Shown: one piece after another, positions 53,112 to 61,825 of the stretch
Numbering within the stretch: position 1 is the first letter of the stretch
Layout: every line of letters starts with the position of its first letter
NCBI RefSeq assembly: GCF_900142845.1
Contig: NZ_FSRU01000001.1
Span: 1,674,001 to 1,738,000, forward strand
DNA: 64,000 nt
Reading direction: 5' to 3'
DNA from: Paraburkholderia phenazinium
GTDB lineage: Bacteria; Pseudomonadota; Gammaproteobacteria; Burkholderiales; Burkholderiaceae
Translations under genes and position numbers: made by a program
Notes under the pieces: model-generated
The model's database searches: none
Told to the model about the DNA's origin: nothing
Seen by the model: the letters and a program-made list of their open reading frames with translations, nothing else

Positions 53112-54146
53112 ATGGACCGGCTGCAAGCAATGAAAGTGTTCACGCGGGTGGTGGAGACGAACAGCTTTTCCCGCGCCGCTGATACGCTGGATCTGCCGCG
53201 TGCGTCGGTCACGACCATCATCCAGAATCTCGAAGCGCATCTGAAGGTCCGGCTGTTGCAGCGCACGACGCGGCGTCTGAGCCTCACGCCGGATGGCGCG
53301 GCTTATTACGAACGCTGCGTGCGCATTCTGGCGGACATCGAGGAGACGGAAAGCTCCTTGTCCCATGCGCGGCGGGCGCCGCGCGGCAGACTGCGCGTCG
53401 ATATGCCGAGCGCGCTCGGCAAGCTGGTGGTGATGCCCAAGATCGACGAGTTTCACGAGCGCTATCCGGACATCGAGCTGATGGTCGGCTTCGGCGACAA
53501 ACCCGTCGACCTGATCCAGGAGGGCGTGGACTGCGTTATCCGCATCGGCACGCTGCAGGATTCGAGTCTGGTCGCACGGCGGATTGGGGTCTTCCAGCGT
53601 GTGACGGTGGCGAGCCCGCTTTATCTGGAACAACACGGCACACCGGAGACGATCGAGGCGTTGCAGGATCACGTGGCTGTCAATTACTTCATGAGCCGCA
53701 CCGGGCGCGTGGTGGATTTGACCTTCGGGGTCGACGATCAGACCGTCGAAGTGAAGATGCGCGGCAACATTGCCGTGAACGACGCTGAGGCCTATGTCGC
53801 GAGCGGCCTGAAGGGCGTGGGTTTGCTGCAGGCGCCGCGGTTTATGGCCTTGCCGCATCTGCGTTCCGGCGAACTGGTCGAGGTGCTGTCGCAATGGAAG
53901 CCTTCGCCGCTGCCGATCTCGGCGGTATATCCGCACAACCGGCATCTGTCGCCCACGGTGCGGGTGTTCGTCGACTGGGTGGCGGAACTGTTCGGCCGTT
54001 GCCCGCTGTTCTCCGGTCAGGAAGACGCCGAACAGCGTTGCCTGCCGACGATGGCGCCGGCGGCAGTGCCCGCGTCCGCGCCGGCCATCCGGCGCAGTGC
54101 GCCTGCGCCGGCTGTGTCGGTGGATAACGCGGCATTGGCGGTCTGA
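53112..54146 (+). CDS. LysR-family regulator
   Basis: 344-residue LTTR: HTH 'MKVFTRVVETNSFSRAADTL' and 'LPRASVTTIIQNLEAHLKVR', then the effector-binding domain ('GRLRVDMPSALGKLVVMPKI'). A 45-residue Ala/Pro tail is non-conserved. It belongs to the CrgA-like group that often regulates a neighbouring oxidoreductase. The next gene downstream is an alpha/beta-hydrolase-like protein 178 bp away; the TetR gene is divergent. Confidence 0.9.
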   Translation: MDRLQAMKVFTRVVETNSFSRAADTLDLPRASVTTIIQNLEAHLKVRLLQRTTRRLSLTPDGAAYYERCVRILADIEETESSLSHARRAPRGRLRVDMPSALGKLVVMPKIDEFHERYPDIELMVGFGDKPVDLIQEGVDCVIRIGTLQDSSLVARRIGVFQRVTVASPLYLEQHGTPETIEALQDHVAVNYFMSRTGRVVDLTFGVDDQTVEVKMRGNIAVNDAEAYVASGLKGVGLLQAPRFMALPHLRSGELVEVLSQWKPSPLPISAVYPHNRHLSPTVRVFVDWVAELFGRCPLFSGQEDAEQRCLPTMAPAAVPASAPAIRRSAPAPAVSVDNAALAV

Positions 54147-54324
54147 GCAGGCCGTATCCGTAGATATCCTAAGCAGACCGGGCAGGGTGCTGATGCTGTA
54201 GCGGATTATTCGGTATCCCGAGATTGTGTTTCGGTTCCACAGGGCTTTATCCCGCGCCTCTTGAGCACCACAATAGCCGTCATCGCAAACAAGGAGGACG
54301 GCGCGCGCGCGCCCGACGGTAGAC

Positions 54325-55134
54325 ATGGTGTCGACGCTGGATCTTGGACTTTGTATCGAGGATGTTCGCATCACGGGGCATGCGCAGCCCATTACGCTGC
54401 GCAGCTACCGGCCGGCATCGAATGGCTTGATTTTGCCGGTGGTCGTGTATTTCCACGGCGGCGCTTTTATCGGCGGCACGCTCGACGATGCGGATACGGC
54501 GGCGCGCTATATTGCTCGCGCTACGCCGGCGTGGGTCGTATCGGTCGGCTATTCGCTCGCACCGCAGTTTCCGTTTCCCGCGGCGCCTGAAGACGGCTAC
54601 CGCGCCTTGCAATGGGCCGTATGCCATGCCCGCGCGCAACGCGCCGATCCTCGCCGGCTTGGCATTGCGGGCCACGATGCGGGCGGCAATCTCGCGACCT
54701 GCGTCGCGGCCGTTGCGCGCGACCGGGCCGAGGTGACGGTGTCAGCCCAGGCCCTGCTGGCGCCGTTGCTCGATCCGAGCATGACCCGCATCGCCCATCA
54801 CAGCAAAACCCCAGCGACCCTCGATCTTTATCAGTGCGCGCGCTGCTATCGGGAGTATCTGCCGAATGCGACGCAGCGGCTGCATCCTTATGCGGCGCCG
54901 CTCGATTCCTGGCGGCTCGCGGGGCTGCCGCCCGCGCTGATCGCCAGCGCGCAGCACGACTCGTTGCGCGTGGAGGCCGAGACCTATGCGGCCGCGCTGA
55001 CCCGTGCCGGGGTTCTCACCGAAGTGCGACGCTATACGGAGACGTCACGCGACGATCTGGCCACGCATGCCGAGGCCCTGGCCGACCTCGTCGCATTCCT
55101 GCAGAGGCAGTTGCGCGAGCCTCAGCCCGTTTGA
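54325..55134 (+). CDS. Alpha/beta hydrolase (HSL-like) lacking the catalytic Ser
   Basis: 269-residue protein of the hormone-sensitive-lipase family: oxyanion-hole 'YFHGGAFIGGTLDDA', 'VVSVGYSLAPQFPFPAAPED'. The nucleophile elbow, normally GDSAGG, reads 'GHDAGGNLAT', with codon GAT (Asp) in place of Ser. The acid residue region is 'ASAQHDSLRVEAETYAAAL'. The usual His region is degenerate. Hydrolysis by the normal mechanism is not expected. AGGAGG lies about 28 bp before the ATG, separated by a (GC)6 run, an unusual spacing. A decaying gene or a non-catalytic role is inferred. Confidence 0.75.
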   Translation: MVSTLDLGLCIEDVRITGHAQPITLRSYRPASNGLILPVVVYFHGGAFIGGTLDDADTAARYIARATPAWVVSVGYSLAPQFPFPAAPEDGYRALQWAVCHARAQRADPRRLGIAGHDAGGNLATCVAAVARDRAEVTVSAQALLAPLLDPSMTRIAHHSKTPATLDLYQCARCYREYLPNATQRLHPYAAPLDSWRLAGLPPALIASAQHDSLRVEAETYAAALTRAGVLTEVRRYTETSRDDLATHAEALADLVAFLQRQLREPQPV

Positions 55135-55365
55135 CCCGGGGCCAAGACGTGCCGCCGCTGCACACGTGCCCATAATTTCAGCGGCGTGTTCGCAACGGAC
55201 TCCAACCGAAACGAAACGCTTTCCCTGCTTGCCCAGCCCACCCCACTATGCGGTAATCTGCGGACGCTCAGTCTCACATTCGATCATGCGAACGTGCCAG
55301 CGTGCGGACGTGCGGCGCCATCCGGCAACCGCTCACTCACTCGCGAGCCCACCACAAGGTGCCTT

Positions 55366-56301
55366 ATGGATTATCTGGAGAGTCTGCGGGTCTTCCGCGC
55401 GGTCGTCGAAGCGAGGAGCTTTACGCGCGCTGCGGATATGCTCGGCCTGACCACGCCGATCGTGTCGCGCTCCATTTCCGGACTCGAACGCCGTCTCGGC
55501 AGCCGGCTGTTCAATCGCACCACGCGGCAGGTCTCGCTCACCGAGGCGGCGGAACATTTCTACGAAGGCTGCGCGCGGATCCTCGACGATCTCGAAGTGC
55601 TCGAAGCCGAGGCCTCGGCGCAGACCCGCGAACCGAGCGGCGTGCTGCGTCTCGTCGCGCACACGACGGCCACCGTCAACCGGCTCGTGCCGCTGATCTC
55701 CACCTTCAAGCACAAGCATCCCAAAGTCAGTCTCGACGTGACGCTGACGGAGCGGCCGGTCGATCTGGTTGCGGACGGCTATGACCTCGGCATCGTGCTG
55801 CCTTTCATGCTGAGTACCGATACCGTGGTGACGCGCCTGCTCGAACGCATGAACTTCGCTATCCTGGCGACGCCGGAGTATCTGAAACAGCATTCGCGAC
55901 CCACGCATCCATCCGAGCTCGTCGACCATACGTTTGTGGCGCTTTCGCCGGCGTTTCGCAAACCGCAGTTGACGTTCCGGCTCGGGCCGGAGGATCTGCT
56001 GATCCCGCTCAGATACGACATTGCTTCGAATAACGCCGTGTTCAATCGCGAGATGGTGCTGCAGGGGTTCGGCATCGGTGTGTTGCCCGCAACGCTGGCC
56101 CAGGCCGAACTGGCCAGCGGCAGACTGGTGGCCATTCTCGAAGAATTCGAAGTGATCGACCAGTCGGTCGATCTGCGGATCGCCTACAACACGCGCACGC
56201 TGTTGCCGGCCAAGGTGAAAGCGTTCGTCGAGCACGCTGCGGAGTTCTTTGCCGACGTGTCGGCTATCCCCGTGTCATCCGATCTCAAGATCAGACCATA
56301 G
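55366..56301 (+). CDS. LysR-family regulator
   Basis: 311-residue LTTR of the CrgA/DsdC-like type: 'LRVFRAVVEARSFTRAADML', 'TTPIVSRSISGLERRLGSRL' and the effector domain from 'GVLRLVAHTTATVNRLVPL' to the C-terminus. The frame is open upstream to 55186 but the ATG at 55366 gives the standard length and begins at the conserved MDYLESL. No divergent partner is present; it follows the hydrolase by 231 bp on the same strand. Confidence 0.9.
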   Translation: MDYLESLRVFRAVVEARSFTRAADMLGLTTPIVSRSISGLERRLGSRLFNRTTRQVSLTEAAEHFYEGCARILDDLEVLEAEASAQTREPSGVLRLVAHTTATVNRLVPLISTFKHKHPKVSLDVTLTERPVDLVADGYDLGIVLPFMLSTDTVVTRLLERMNFAILATPEYLKQHSRPTHPSELVDHTFVALSPAFRKPQLTFRLGPEDLLIPLRYDIASNNAVFNREMVLQGFGIGVLPATLAQAELASGRLVAILEEFEVIDQSVDLRIAYNTRTLLPAKVKAFVEHAAEFFADVSAIPVSSDLKIRP

Positions 56302-56440
56302 GTCTGACGATAGGGCCATTGACCGATGAAGCCGGCGCCACGGCGCCCGGTTAACGGCCATCGTCGGCCTGACTCTTGTCGCCGTCACAACAATCAGATG
56401 CCCCCGCGAGATTGATCCGCACGAGCGGCATCACTACTCT

Positions 56441-56452
56441 GTGCACATGCAC
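56441..56452. promoter_or_regulatory. MarR operator-like palindrome 1 (over the marR start)
   Basis: GTGCA-CA-TGCAC, a perfect 12-bp palindrome that overlaps the start codon of the MarR gene (ATG at 56447). It matches the site at 56934-56945 in the consensus GTGCAYATRCAC. Confidence 0.55.
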
Positions 56453-56881
56453 ACCAACTCACCCGAAAACGACGACTGCTTCGCGATTCGTCAGGCCGCC
56501 CGGCATATTTCCCAGCTTTACGAGCGGCATTTGTCTGAAGCAGAGGTCACGCCTACTCAATTCAGCATTCTCACCGTGCTGCGCCGCGGCGCGCCGCTGA
56601 CGATGCTCGAACTGGCACAGGTGATGGTGATGGATCGAACCACGCTGGTGCGCGCGCTCAGGCCCTTGCTGCGCAACGGACTGATCGCCGGCGAACCGGA
56701 CGGGCAGGGCACGCGGCGCTTGCAGCTGGTTCTGACGCAAAGCGGCCGCGCGAGGCTCGATCAGGCCATGACGCATTGGCTTGCGGCGCAGGACGAGTTT
56801 GAGCGCAAGTTCGGACCGCAACAGGCGGCCCTGCTCCGACGCGAACTGTTCCGCCTGACACGCGACGTTTCGAAAACCTAA
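56447..56881 (+). CDS. MarR-family regulator of the efflux operon
   Basis: 144-residue winged-helix repressor: 'HISQLYERHLSEAEVTPTQF', 'LTMLELAQVMVMDRTTLVRA', 'LLRNGLIAGEPDGQGTRRLQ'. It precedes an EmrA-EmrB-OMF operon and is probably its repressor, as EmrR/MprA is in E. coli. Two copies of a 12-bp palindrome lie at its start codon and between it and emrA, pointing to autoregulation and pump control. A GTG at 56441 is an alternative start within the palindrome. Confidence 0.9.
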   Translation: MHTNSPENDDCFAIRQAARHISQLYERHLSEAEVTPTQFSILTVLRRGAPLTMLELAQVMVMDRTTLVRALRPLLRNGLIAGEPDGQGTRRLQLVLTQSGRARLDQAMTHWLAAQDEFERKFGPQQAALLRRELFRLTRDVSKT

Positions 56882-56933
56882 AGAAGATTGGGCCGCTGGC
56901 CCCGGTAGCAATTGCAGTTTTCCATTCAATGTA

Positions 56934-56945
56934 GTGCATATACAC
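56934..56945. promoter_or_regulatory. MarR operator-like palindrome 2 (before emrA)
   Basis: GTGCA-TA-TACAC lies 11 bp before the emrA start. It shares ten of twelve bases with the palindrome at 56441-56452. Confidence 0.55.
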
Positions 56946-56955
56946 AGGTGAAATC

Positions 56956-58062
56956 ATGTCAAGTCCTTCAACTCCTGCTTCTGTCGTTCCCAAGCCGTCC
57001 GCCGAGGCGGCCAAGGCCGGGCGTATTCCGTGGATGCGGCTTGCCTACGGGGCGGTGGCGCTGGTGCTGGCCGCGGCGGCGGGCTACTGGTTCTTCGTCC
57101 TGCGCTTCGAGCAATCTACCGACGACGCCTACGTCGGCGGCAACGTGACGGTGATGGCGCCGAAGGTCAACGGCTTCGTCACCGACATCCTCGTGCAGGA
57201 CAACCAGCATGTTGCCGCGAACCAGGTGCTGATCCGGCTCGATGCGCGCGACTACGACGCGAAACTCGCGCAGGCCACCGCCGAGGTGGATAGCGCCCGC
57301 GCGGCGGTCGCGGAGTTACAGGCGAAGCAGGTTTTGCAGGCCGCGGTGATCAATCAGCATCAGGCGGAAGTTCGGGCCTCGTCGGCTGAATTGACGCGCA
57401 GCGCGGAGGACCAGACGCGTTATCGCGAGCTGGTCAAGGACGATGCGGTGTCCAACCAGATCGTCGAGCGCGCCGACGCCGATTTCTCCAAGGCACAGGC
57501 CTCGGTGCAGAGCAGCGGCGCCGCGGTGCTTGCCGCGCAGCGCGAACTGGATGTGCTCGGTGCGCAGATCGCCGACGCGCAGGCTCGCGTCAACACGGCG
57601 CTGGCGGAGCAGCGGGTGGCGCAACTGAACGTCGACTACACGACGATCCGCTCGCCGGTCGACGGGTATATCGGCAATCGCACGGCGCGGGTCGGCATGC
57701 TTGCCAATATCGGCGCGCCGCTTCTGACCGTGGTGCCTTCTACGGACCTCTGGGTCGACGCGAACTTCAAGGAAGACCAGCTCAAGAAGATGCAGATCGG
57801 CGACAAGGCCGACGTCGCGCTCGACGCTTCGAGCCTGCCGCTGCACGGCTATGTCGAAAGCCTTGCGCCTGCGACGGGCGCCACCTTCAGCGTGTTGCCG
57901 CCTGAAAACGCCACCGGCAACTTCACGAAGATCGTGCAGCGCGTGCCGGTGCGGATTCGCCTGAATGTGCCGCGGGGGATGGAGAGCGTGTTGCGTCCCG
58001 GCCTGTCGGCGACCGTCGAAGTGCATCTGGCCGACGGCTCGCAAGCGTCGAGCAGTCACTAA
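56956..58062 (+). CDS. emrA: EmrA-type membrane fusion protein
   Basis: 368-residue HlyD/EmrA periplasmic adaptor of a tripartite efflux pump. One N-terminal membrane helix ('LAYGAVALVLAAAAGYWFF'), the barrel/lipoyl halves ('DDAYVGGNVTVMAPKVNGFV', 'VDYTTIRSPVDGYIGNRTAR'), a long coiled coil at about 110-215, and a C-terminal beta-barrel ('DLWVDANFKEDQLKKMQIGD'). Length is typical. It links the EmrB pump to the outer-membrane factor encoded two genes downstream. Substrate class is probably aromatic or amphipathic toxicants. Confidence 0.93.
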   Translation: MSSPSTPASVVPKPSAEAAKAGRIPWMRLAYGAVALVLAAAAGYWFFVLRFEQSTDDAYVGGNVTVMAPKVNGFVTDILVQDNQHVAANQVLIRLDARDYDAKLAQATAEVDSARAAVAELQAKQVLQAAVINQHQAEVRASSAELTRSAEDQTRYRELVKDDAVSNQIVERADADFSKAQASVQSSGAAVLAAQRELDVLGAQIADAQARVNTALAEQRVAQLNVDYTTIRSPVDGYIGNRTARVGMLANIGAPLLTVVPSTDLWVDANFKEDQLKKMQIGDKADVALDASSLPLHGYVESLAPATGATFSVLPPENATGNFTKIVQRVPVRIRLNVPRGMESVLRPGLSATVEVHLADGSQASSSH

Positions 58063-58080
58063 GCGAACCGGACCTCCATC

Positions 58081-59655
58081 ATGACAAGCGCTCCTTCGCT
58101 CGATCCCGCATCCCAGCCCATGCGGCAACGCGTATTTGCATTCGCGCTCATGTGCCTGGGATTTTTTATGGCAACCCTGGATATCCAGATCGTCGCATCC
58201 TCGCTGAGGGATATCGGCGGCGGACTGTCTGCGAGTCAGGACGAGTTGTCATGGGTGCAGACCGCCTATCTGATTGCGGAAATTCTCGTGATCCCGATGT
58301 CGGGCTGGCTCTCCAAAGTGTTCTCGACGCGCTGGCTGTTCGTTGCCTCCGCGGTGGGATTTACCGTTACCAGCATGCTGTGCGGCATTGCCTGGGACAT
58401 CAACTCGATGATCCTGTTTCGCGGCCTGCAGGGCGCCATGGGCGCCGCGATGATCCCGACGGTGTTCACCACCGCTTTTGTGCTGTTCCCGGGCAAGCAG
58501 CGTCTGGTGGCGTCCACCACGATTGGCGCGTTGGCTTCGCTCGCACCGGCGATCGGCCCGGTAATCGGCGGCTGGATCACCGACCAGTGGTCGTGGCACT
58601 GGCTGTTCTATCTGAACGTCGTGCCGGGCGTGGCGGTGGCTGCTCTGGTGCCGAAGTATGTGAATATCGACAAGCCCGATCTGCCGCTGCTGAAAAAAGG
58701 CGATTACCTGGGAATCCTGCTGATGAGCGGCTTTCTCGGCTGCCTCGAATATGTGCTGGAAGAAGGGCCGCGCAAGAACTGGTTCGGCGATCACATCATC
58801 ATCGCCTGTACATGGATCTCGGCGATCTGCGGCTTTCTCTTCATCGTCCATGCGTTGACTACCGAGGACCCCATCGTGGATCTGCGCGCGCTGGTGGTGA
58901 GAAATTTCGGCATCGGCAGCTTGCTGTCGTTCATCACGGGGATCGGAATTTTTGTGGCGGTGTTTCTCACGCCGGAGTTTCTCGGTCAGGTGCGTGGCTT
59001 CAGTTCATTGCAGATCGGTACCGCGTTGCTGTCGGTGGGCGTGTTCCAGTTGTTCGCGCTGGCGGTCTATGCGTGGGTGGCGCGGTTTGTCGATATGCGT
59101 CTGTTGTTGCTGTTCGGCCTGATCTGCTTCGGCCTCGGCTGTTACCTGTATGTACCGCTGACGCACGATTGGGGCTGGCAGCAACTGCTGTTGCCGCAGG
59201 CGTTGCGCGGTATCGGCCAGCAGTTTGCGATACCGCCGATCGTCACGATGGCACTGGGATCGCTGCCGCAGTCGCGCCTGAAGTCGGCCAGCGGGCTGTT
59301 CAATCTGATGCGCAACCTGGGCGGTGCGATCGGCATTGCGGTCAGCGCGACCATGCTCAACGACCGTCTCAACTTCCACTATCTGCGGCTCAACGAAAGC
59401 GTCACCGTGGGCCGTCCGGAAGTGGAGTCCACATTCACGGAACAGAGCGCGCATTGGTCGTCCGTGGCCGGCGACGTCCTCAATACGACCCAGTCCGGGC
59501 TTGCCGATCTTCATGCGCTGGTGTTGCGCGAAGCGTTGGTGCTGACCTACTCGGACACCTTCTATGTGCTGTCGCTGTGCTTCATTGTCGCGATAGCCAG
59601 TCTGGTGTTTTCCAAACCTTTCTCTAACGGTGCGCCGCCGCCGGACGCACATTGA
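58081..59655 (+). CDS. emrB: EmrB-type DHA2 drug:proton antiporter
   Basis: 524-residue 14-helix MFS DHA2 transporter. Key motifs: 'MATLDIQIVASSLRDIGGGL', 'WVQTAYLIAEILVIPMSGWL', 'FRGLQGAMGAAMIPTVFTTA', 'APAIGPVIGGWITDQWSWHW' (motif C). It forms the inner-membrane part of the pump and is 18 bp after emrA. The 3' end abuts the outer-membrane factor gene. Confidence 0.94.
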   Translation: MTSAPSLDPASQPMRQRVFAFALMCLGFFMATLDIQIVASSLRDIGGGLSASQDELSWVQTAYLIAEILVIPMSGWLSKVFSTRWLFVASAVGFTVTSMLCGIAWDINSMILFRGLQGAMGAAMIPTVFTTAFVLFPGKQRLVASTTIGALASLAPAIGPVIGGWITDQWSWHWLFYLNVVPGVAVAALVPKYVNIDKPDLPLLKKGDYLGILLMSGFLGCLEYVLEEGPRKNWFGDHIIIACTWISAICGFLFIVHALTTEDPIVDLRALVVRNFGIGSLLSFITGIGIFVAVFLTPEFLGQVRGFSSLQIGTALLSVGVFQLFALAVYAWVARFVDMRLLLLFGLICFGLGCYLYVPLTHDWGWQQLLLPQALRGIGQQFAIPPIVTMALGSLPQSRLKSASGLFNLMRNLGGAIGIAVSATMLNDRLNFHYLRLNESVTVGRPEVESTFTEQSAHWSSVAGDVLNTTQSGLADLHALVLREALVLTYSDTFYVLSLCFIVAIASLVFSKPFSNGAPPPDAH

Positions 59656-59663
59656 GGCCTATC

Positions 59664-61100
59664 ATGAAGAAGCTCATCGTAGAAATTCTGGCTTGTCTTT
59701 CGGTGGCCGCGTGTGCGGTCCAGCCGGCCACTCACGCGGATCTGCCGGCCACCGTCAAAACGACCGCGCCGCTCAACTGGAGCGTCGAGGCGCCGCAGGA
59801 TGCGGTGGACGCGAAGACCTGGTGGTCGCAATTCGGCGACCCCGTGCTCGACCAACTGGTGGACTCCGTGCTCACCGGCAACCTCGATCTGCAGGCCGCC
59901 GTGGAACGCGTCAAACAGGCGCAAGCCATCACCACGCAAAAGCATGCGGTGCTGCTGCCGGAACTCGATGCGACGGCTACCGCCGCGGATAGCCGCATCA
60001 ACGCGCCGCCGCCGCTAGGCTATGTGCGCCAGGGCGGCGTGGGTCTTGCGCTGAACTGGTCGCCGGACGTGTTCGGCGGCGAGCGGCTCGATCTGCTGGC
60101 CGCGCAGGCGCAACTCGTTGGGCAACAACATGCGGAGGACGCACTGAGGCTCGCGCTCGCGGCCAATACCGCATCGGCCTATGTGGATCTGCGCTGGGCG
60201 CAGTCGGAACTGCAGATTCTTCAGGATAACCAGGTCATCCGTCAGCGCGCTTTGCAACTGACTCAGGAGCGTCTCAAGTATGGCTTGTCGACGCAACTCG
60301 ATGTCGCCCGCGCGCAAAACCAGCTCGATGAATTGCAGGCGCGGATCCCGCGTGCTCAATCGACGATCGAGCACGAACTGAGCCTGATTGCCGTGTATTC
60401 GGGCCGCACGCCGGAATCCGTGGACAAGCTGGTGCTGGCCACGCCCGGCCCGATTCCCAACCCGGAAGGCGCGGCGCCGACAACCCTGCCGTCCGAAGCG
60501 TTGCTGCGCCGTCCCGATGTGCTGGTTGCCTATGCGGCCGTCGAGCAGCGTGCAGCCGAAGTCGGGGTATCGAAGGCGGAACGTTATCCGAAGTTCAATC
60601 TGAATCTGAGCGATGGCTTGCTGGCGGCTTCGTATCTCGGGCTGCCGACATTGACCGACAACCTGTTCAGCGCGGCATTGAATGCCACCAGCCCGATTTT
60701 CAACGCTGGACGGATCACGGCGGATATCCAGGAGAGCGAAAGCAAGATGCGCGAATCGCAATTGAATCTGCAGCAGACCATGCTGCAGGCGCTCAGGGAA
60801 GTGGAAGACACTCGCAGCGATCTGGTGAGTACGACGGCGTCGACGCAAAAGCTGACCGACGCATTGGGGGCTTCGGATCAATCGCTCAAGCTGGCGAACC
60901 AGTTGTACAAGGGTGGTGCAACCGACTTCCTTGATGTGCTGTCGGCGCAGCAGACCTATCTGCAGGACTCCGATTCGCTGAATCAGGCGAGGCGCGAGCA
61001 TGCGCTGGCTGCTGTCGCGCTGTACCGCTCGCTTGGGGGCGGGTGGAGTCAGGCGGGTGAGCCTGCACTGGTTGCAAACGGCCATGCGACGGGCGGCTGA
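59664..61100 (+). CDS. Outer-membrane efflux lipoprotein (NodT/OprM family)
   Basis: 478-residue TolC-like outer-membrane factor. The leader ends in a lipobox ('LSVAAC'). Two OEP repeats are visible: 'LVDSVLTGNLDLQAAVERVK' with 'LDATATAADSRINAPPPLGY', then 'RPDVLVAYAAVEQRAAEVGV' with 'NLNLSDGLLAASYLGLPTLT', and the NodT ending 'ALAAVALYRSLGGGWSQ'. GAGG precedes the ATG at 59664; a TTG at 59652 overlapping emrB is less likely. It completes the tripartite pump. Confidence 0.92.
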   Translation: MKKLIVEILACLSVAACAVQPATHADLPATVKTTAPLNWSVEAPQDAVDAKTWWSQFGDPVLDQLVDSVLTGNLDLQAAVERVKQAQAITTQKHAVLLPELDATATAADSRINAPPPLGYVRQGGVGLALNWSPDVFGGERLDLLAAQAQLVGQQHAEDALRLALAANTASAYVDLRWAQSELQILQDNQVIRQRALQLTQERLKYGLSTQLDVARAQNQLDELQARIPRAQSTIEHELSLIAVYSGRTPESVDKLVLATPGPIPNPEGAAPTTLPSEALLRRPDVLVAYAAVEQRAAEVGVSKAERYPKFNLNLSDGLLAASYLGLPTLTDNLFSAALNATSPIFNAGRITADIQESESKMRESQLNLQQTMLQALREVEDTRSDLVSTTASTQKLTDALGASDQSLKLANQLYKGGATDFLDVLSAQQTYLQDSDSLNQARREHALAAVALYRSLGGGWSQAGEPALVANGHATGG

Positions 61101-61218
61101 ATGCTTTGCACTTTGCGAGCCGATGAATTAGATTGACCATGGACCGCGTGCCGCACGCCCTGCGTCTGTTTTCGCCGTGGCGAGGCACGCGAACTTGCAG
61201 TCAGCAGAGGAGAAGAAC

Positions 61219-61581
61219 GTGAAGACAGTCGGAATCTTGAGCGCGTTATGTCTGACAGTAGCCGTTGCCATGCCGGTGGCCGCTTATGCGCAGGCAAGCG
61301 ATGCGATGGCCGGAATGGACAACGGTTCCATGCCGAGTGGTAAAAAGGCCGCCTCCAAGGCCGACCGTGCGCTTGCGCGGGCCGTGCGCCGCGCGCTGAC
61401 GAAAGCCCAGGGCTTTAATGTCTCGAACGTGTATGTGCGAGCGCGCAGCGGGGCGGTGACCCTGTCCGGCACCGTCGATACCGGCGATCAGATCGCGCAG
61501 GCAGAGCAGGTTGCGCATACGGTGTCAGGGGTGACGTCGGTTTCGAACAAGCTCACGCTGTTTCATGGTGGGAATGGGTAG
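61219..61581 (+). CDS. Exported BON-domain protein
   Basis: 120-residue periplasmic protein starting at GTG 61219 (Shine-Dalgarno AGAGGAG). Signal peptide 'LSALCLTVAVAMPVAAYAQA', a Lys-rich linker, and one BON domain ('ADRALARAVRRALTKAQGFN', 'VTLSGTVDTGDQIAQAEQVA', 'GVTSVSNKLTL'). BON domains bind phospholipid and are common in envelope-stress proteins such as OsmY. An upstream in-frame ATG at 61177 lacks a ribosome-binding site. Confidence 0.85.
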   Translation: MKTVGILSALCLTVAVAMPVAAYAQASDAMAGMDNGSMPSGKKAASKADRALARAVRRALTKAQGFNVSNVYVRARSGAVTLSGTVDTGDQIAQAEQVAHTVSGVTSVSNKLTLFHGGNG

Positions 61582-61825
61582 GGAGGGGCTGAACACACCC
61601 ACCTTCCAAAACGCGACATCGGCAAACGAGCCATGGCGCATCGCATCATCTCCTCAAACGCCCGCCCGGCAAGGCGATCCGCCTGCCGCTAACGCCCGTG
61701 CTTTTTTCCCCGTGTCGTATTTGCGCAAGCGTCTGTCGCAATTAGTCGGCCTGTCGGGGTTTTTTCTGGCAACTATGTGGGTACACAGTGCGGGCCGGCG
61801 CCTGCACCACGAGGAGATGGATTCA

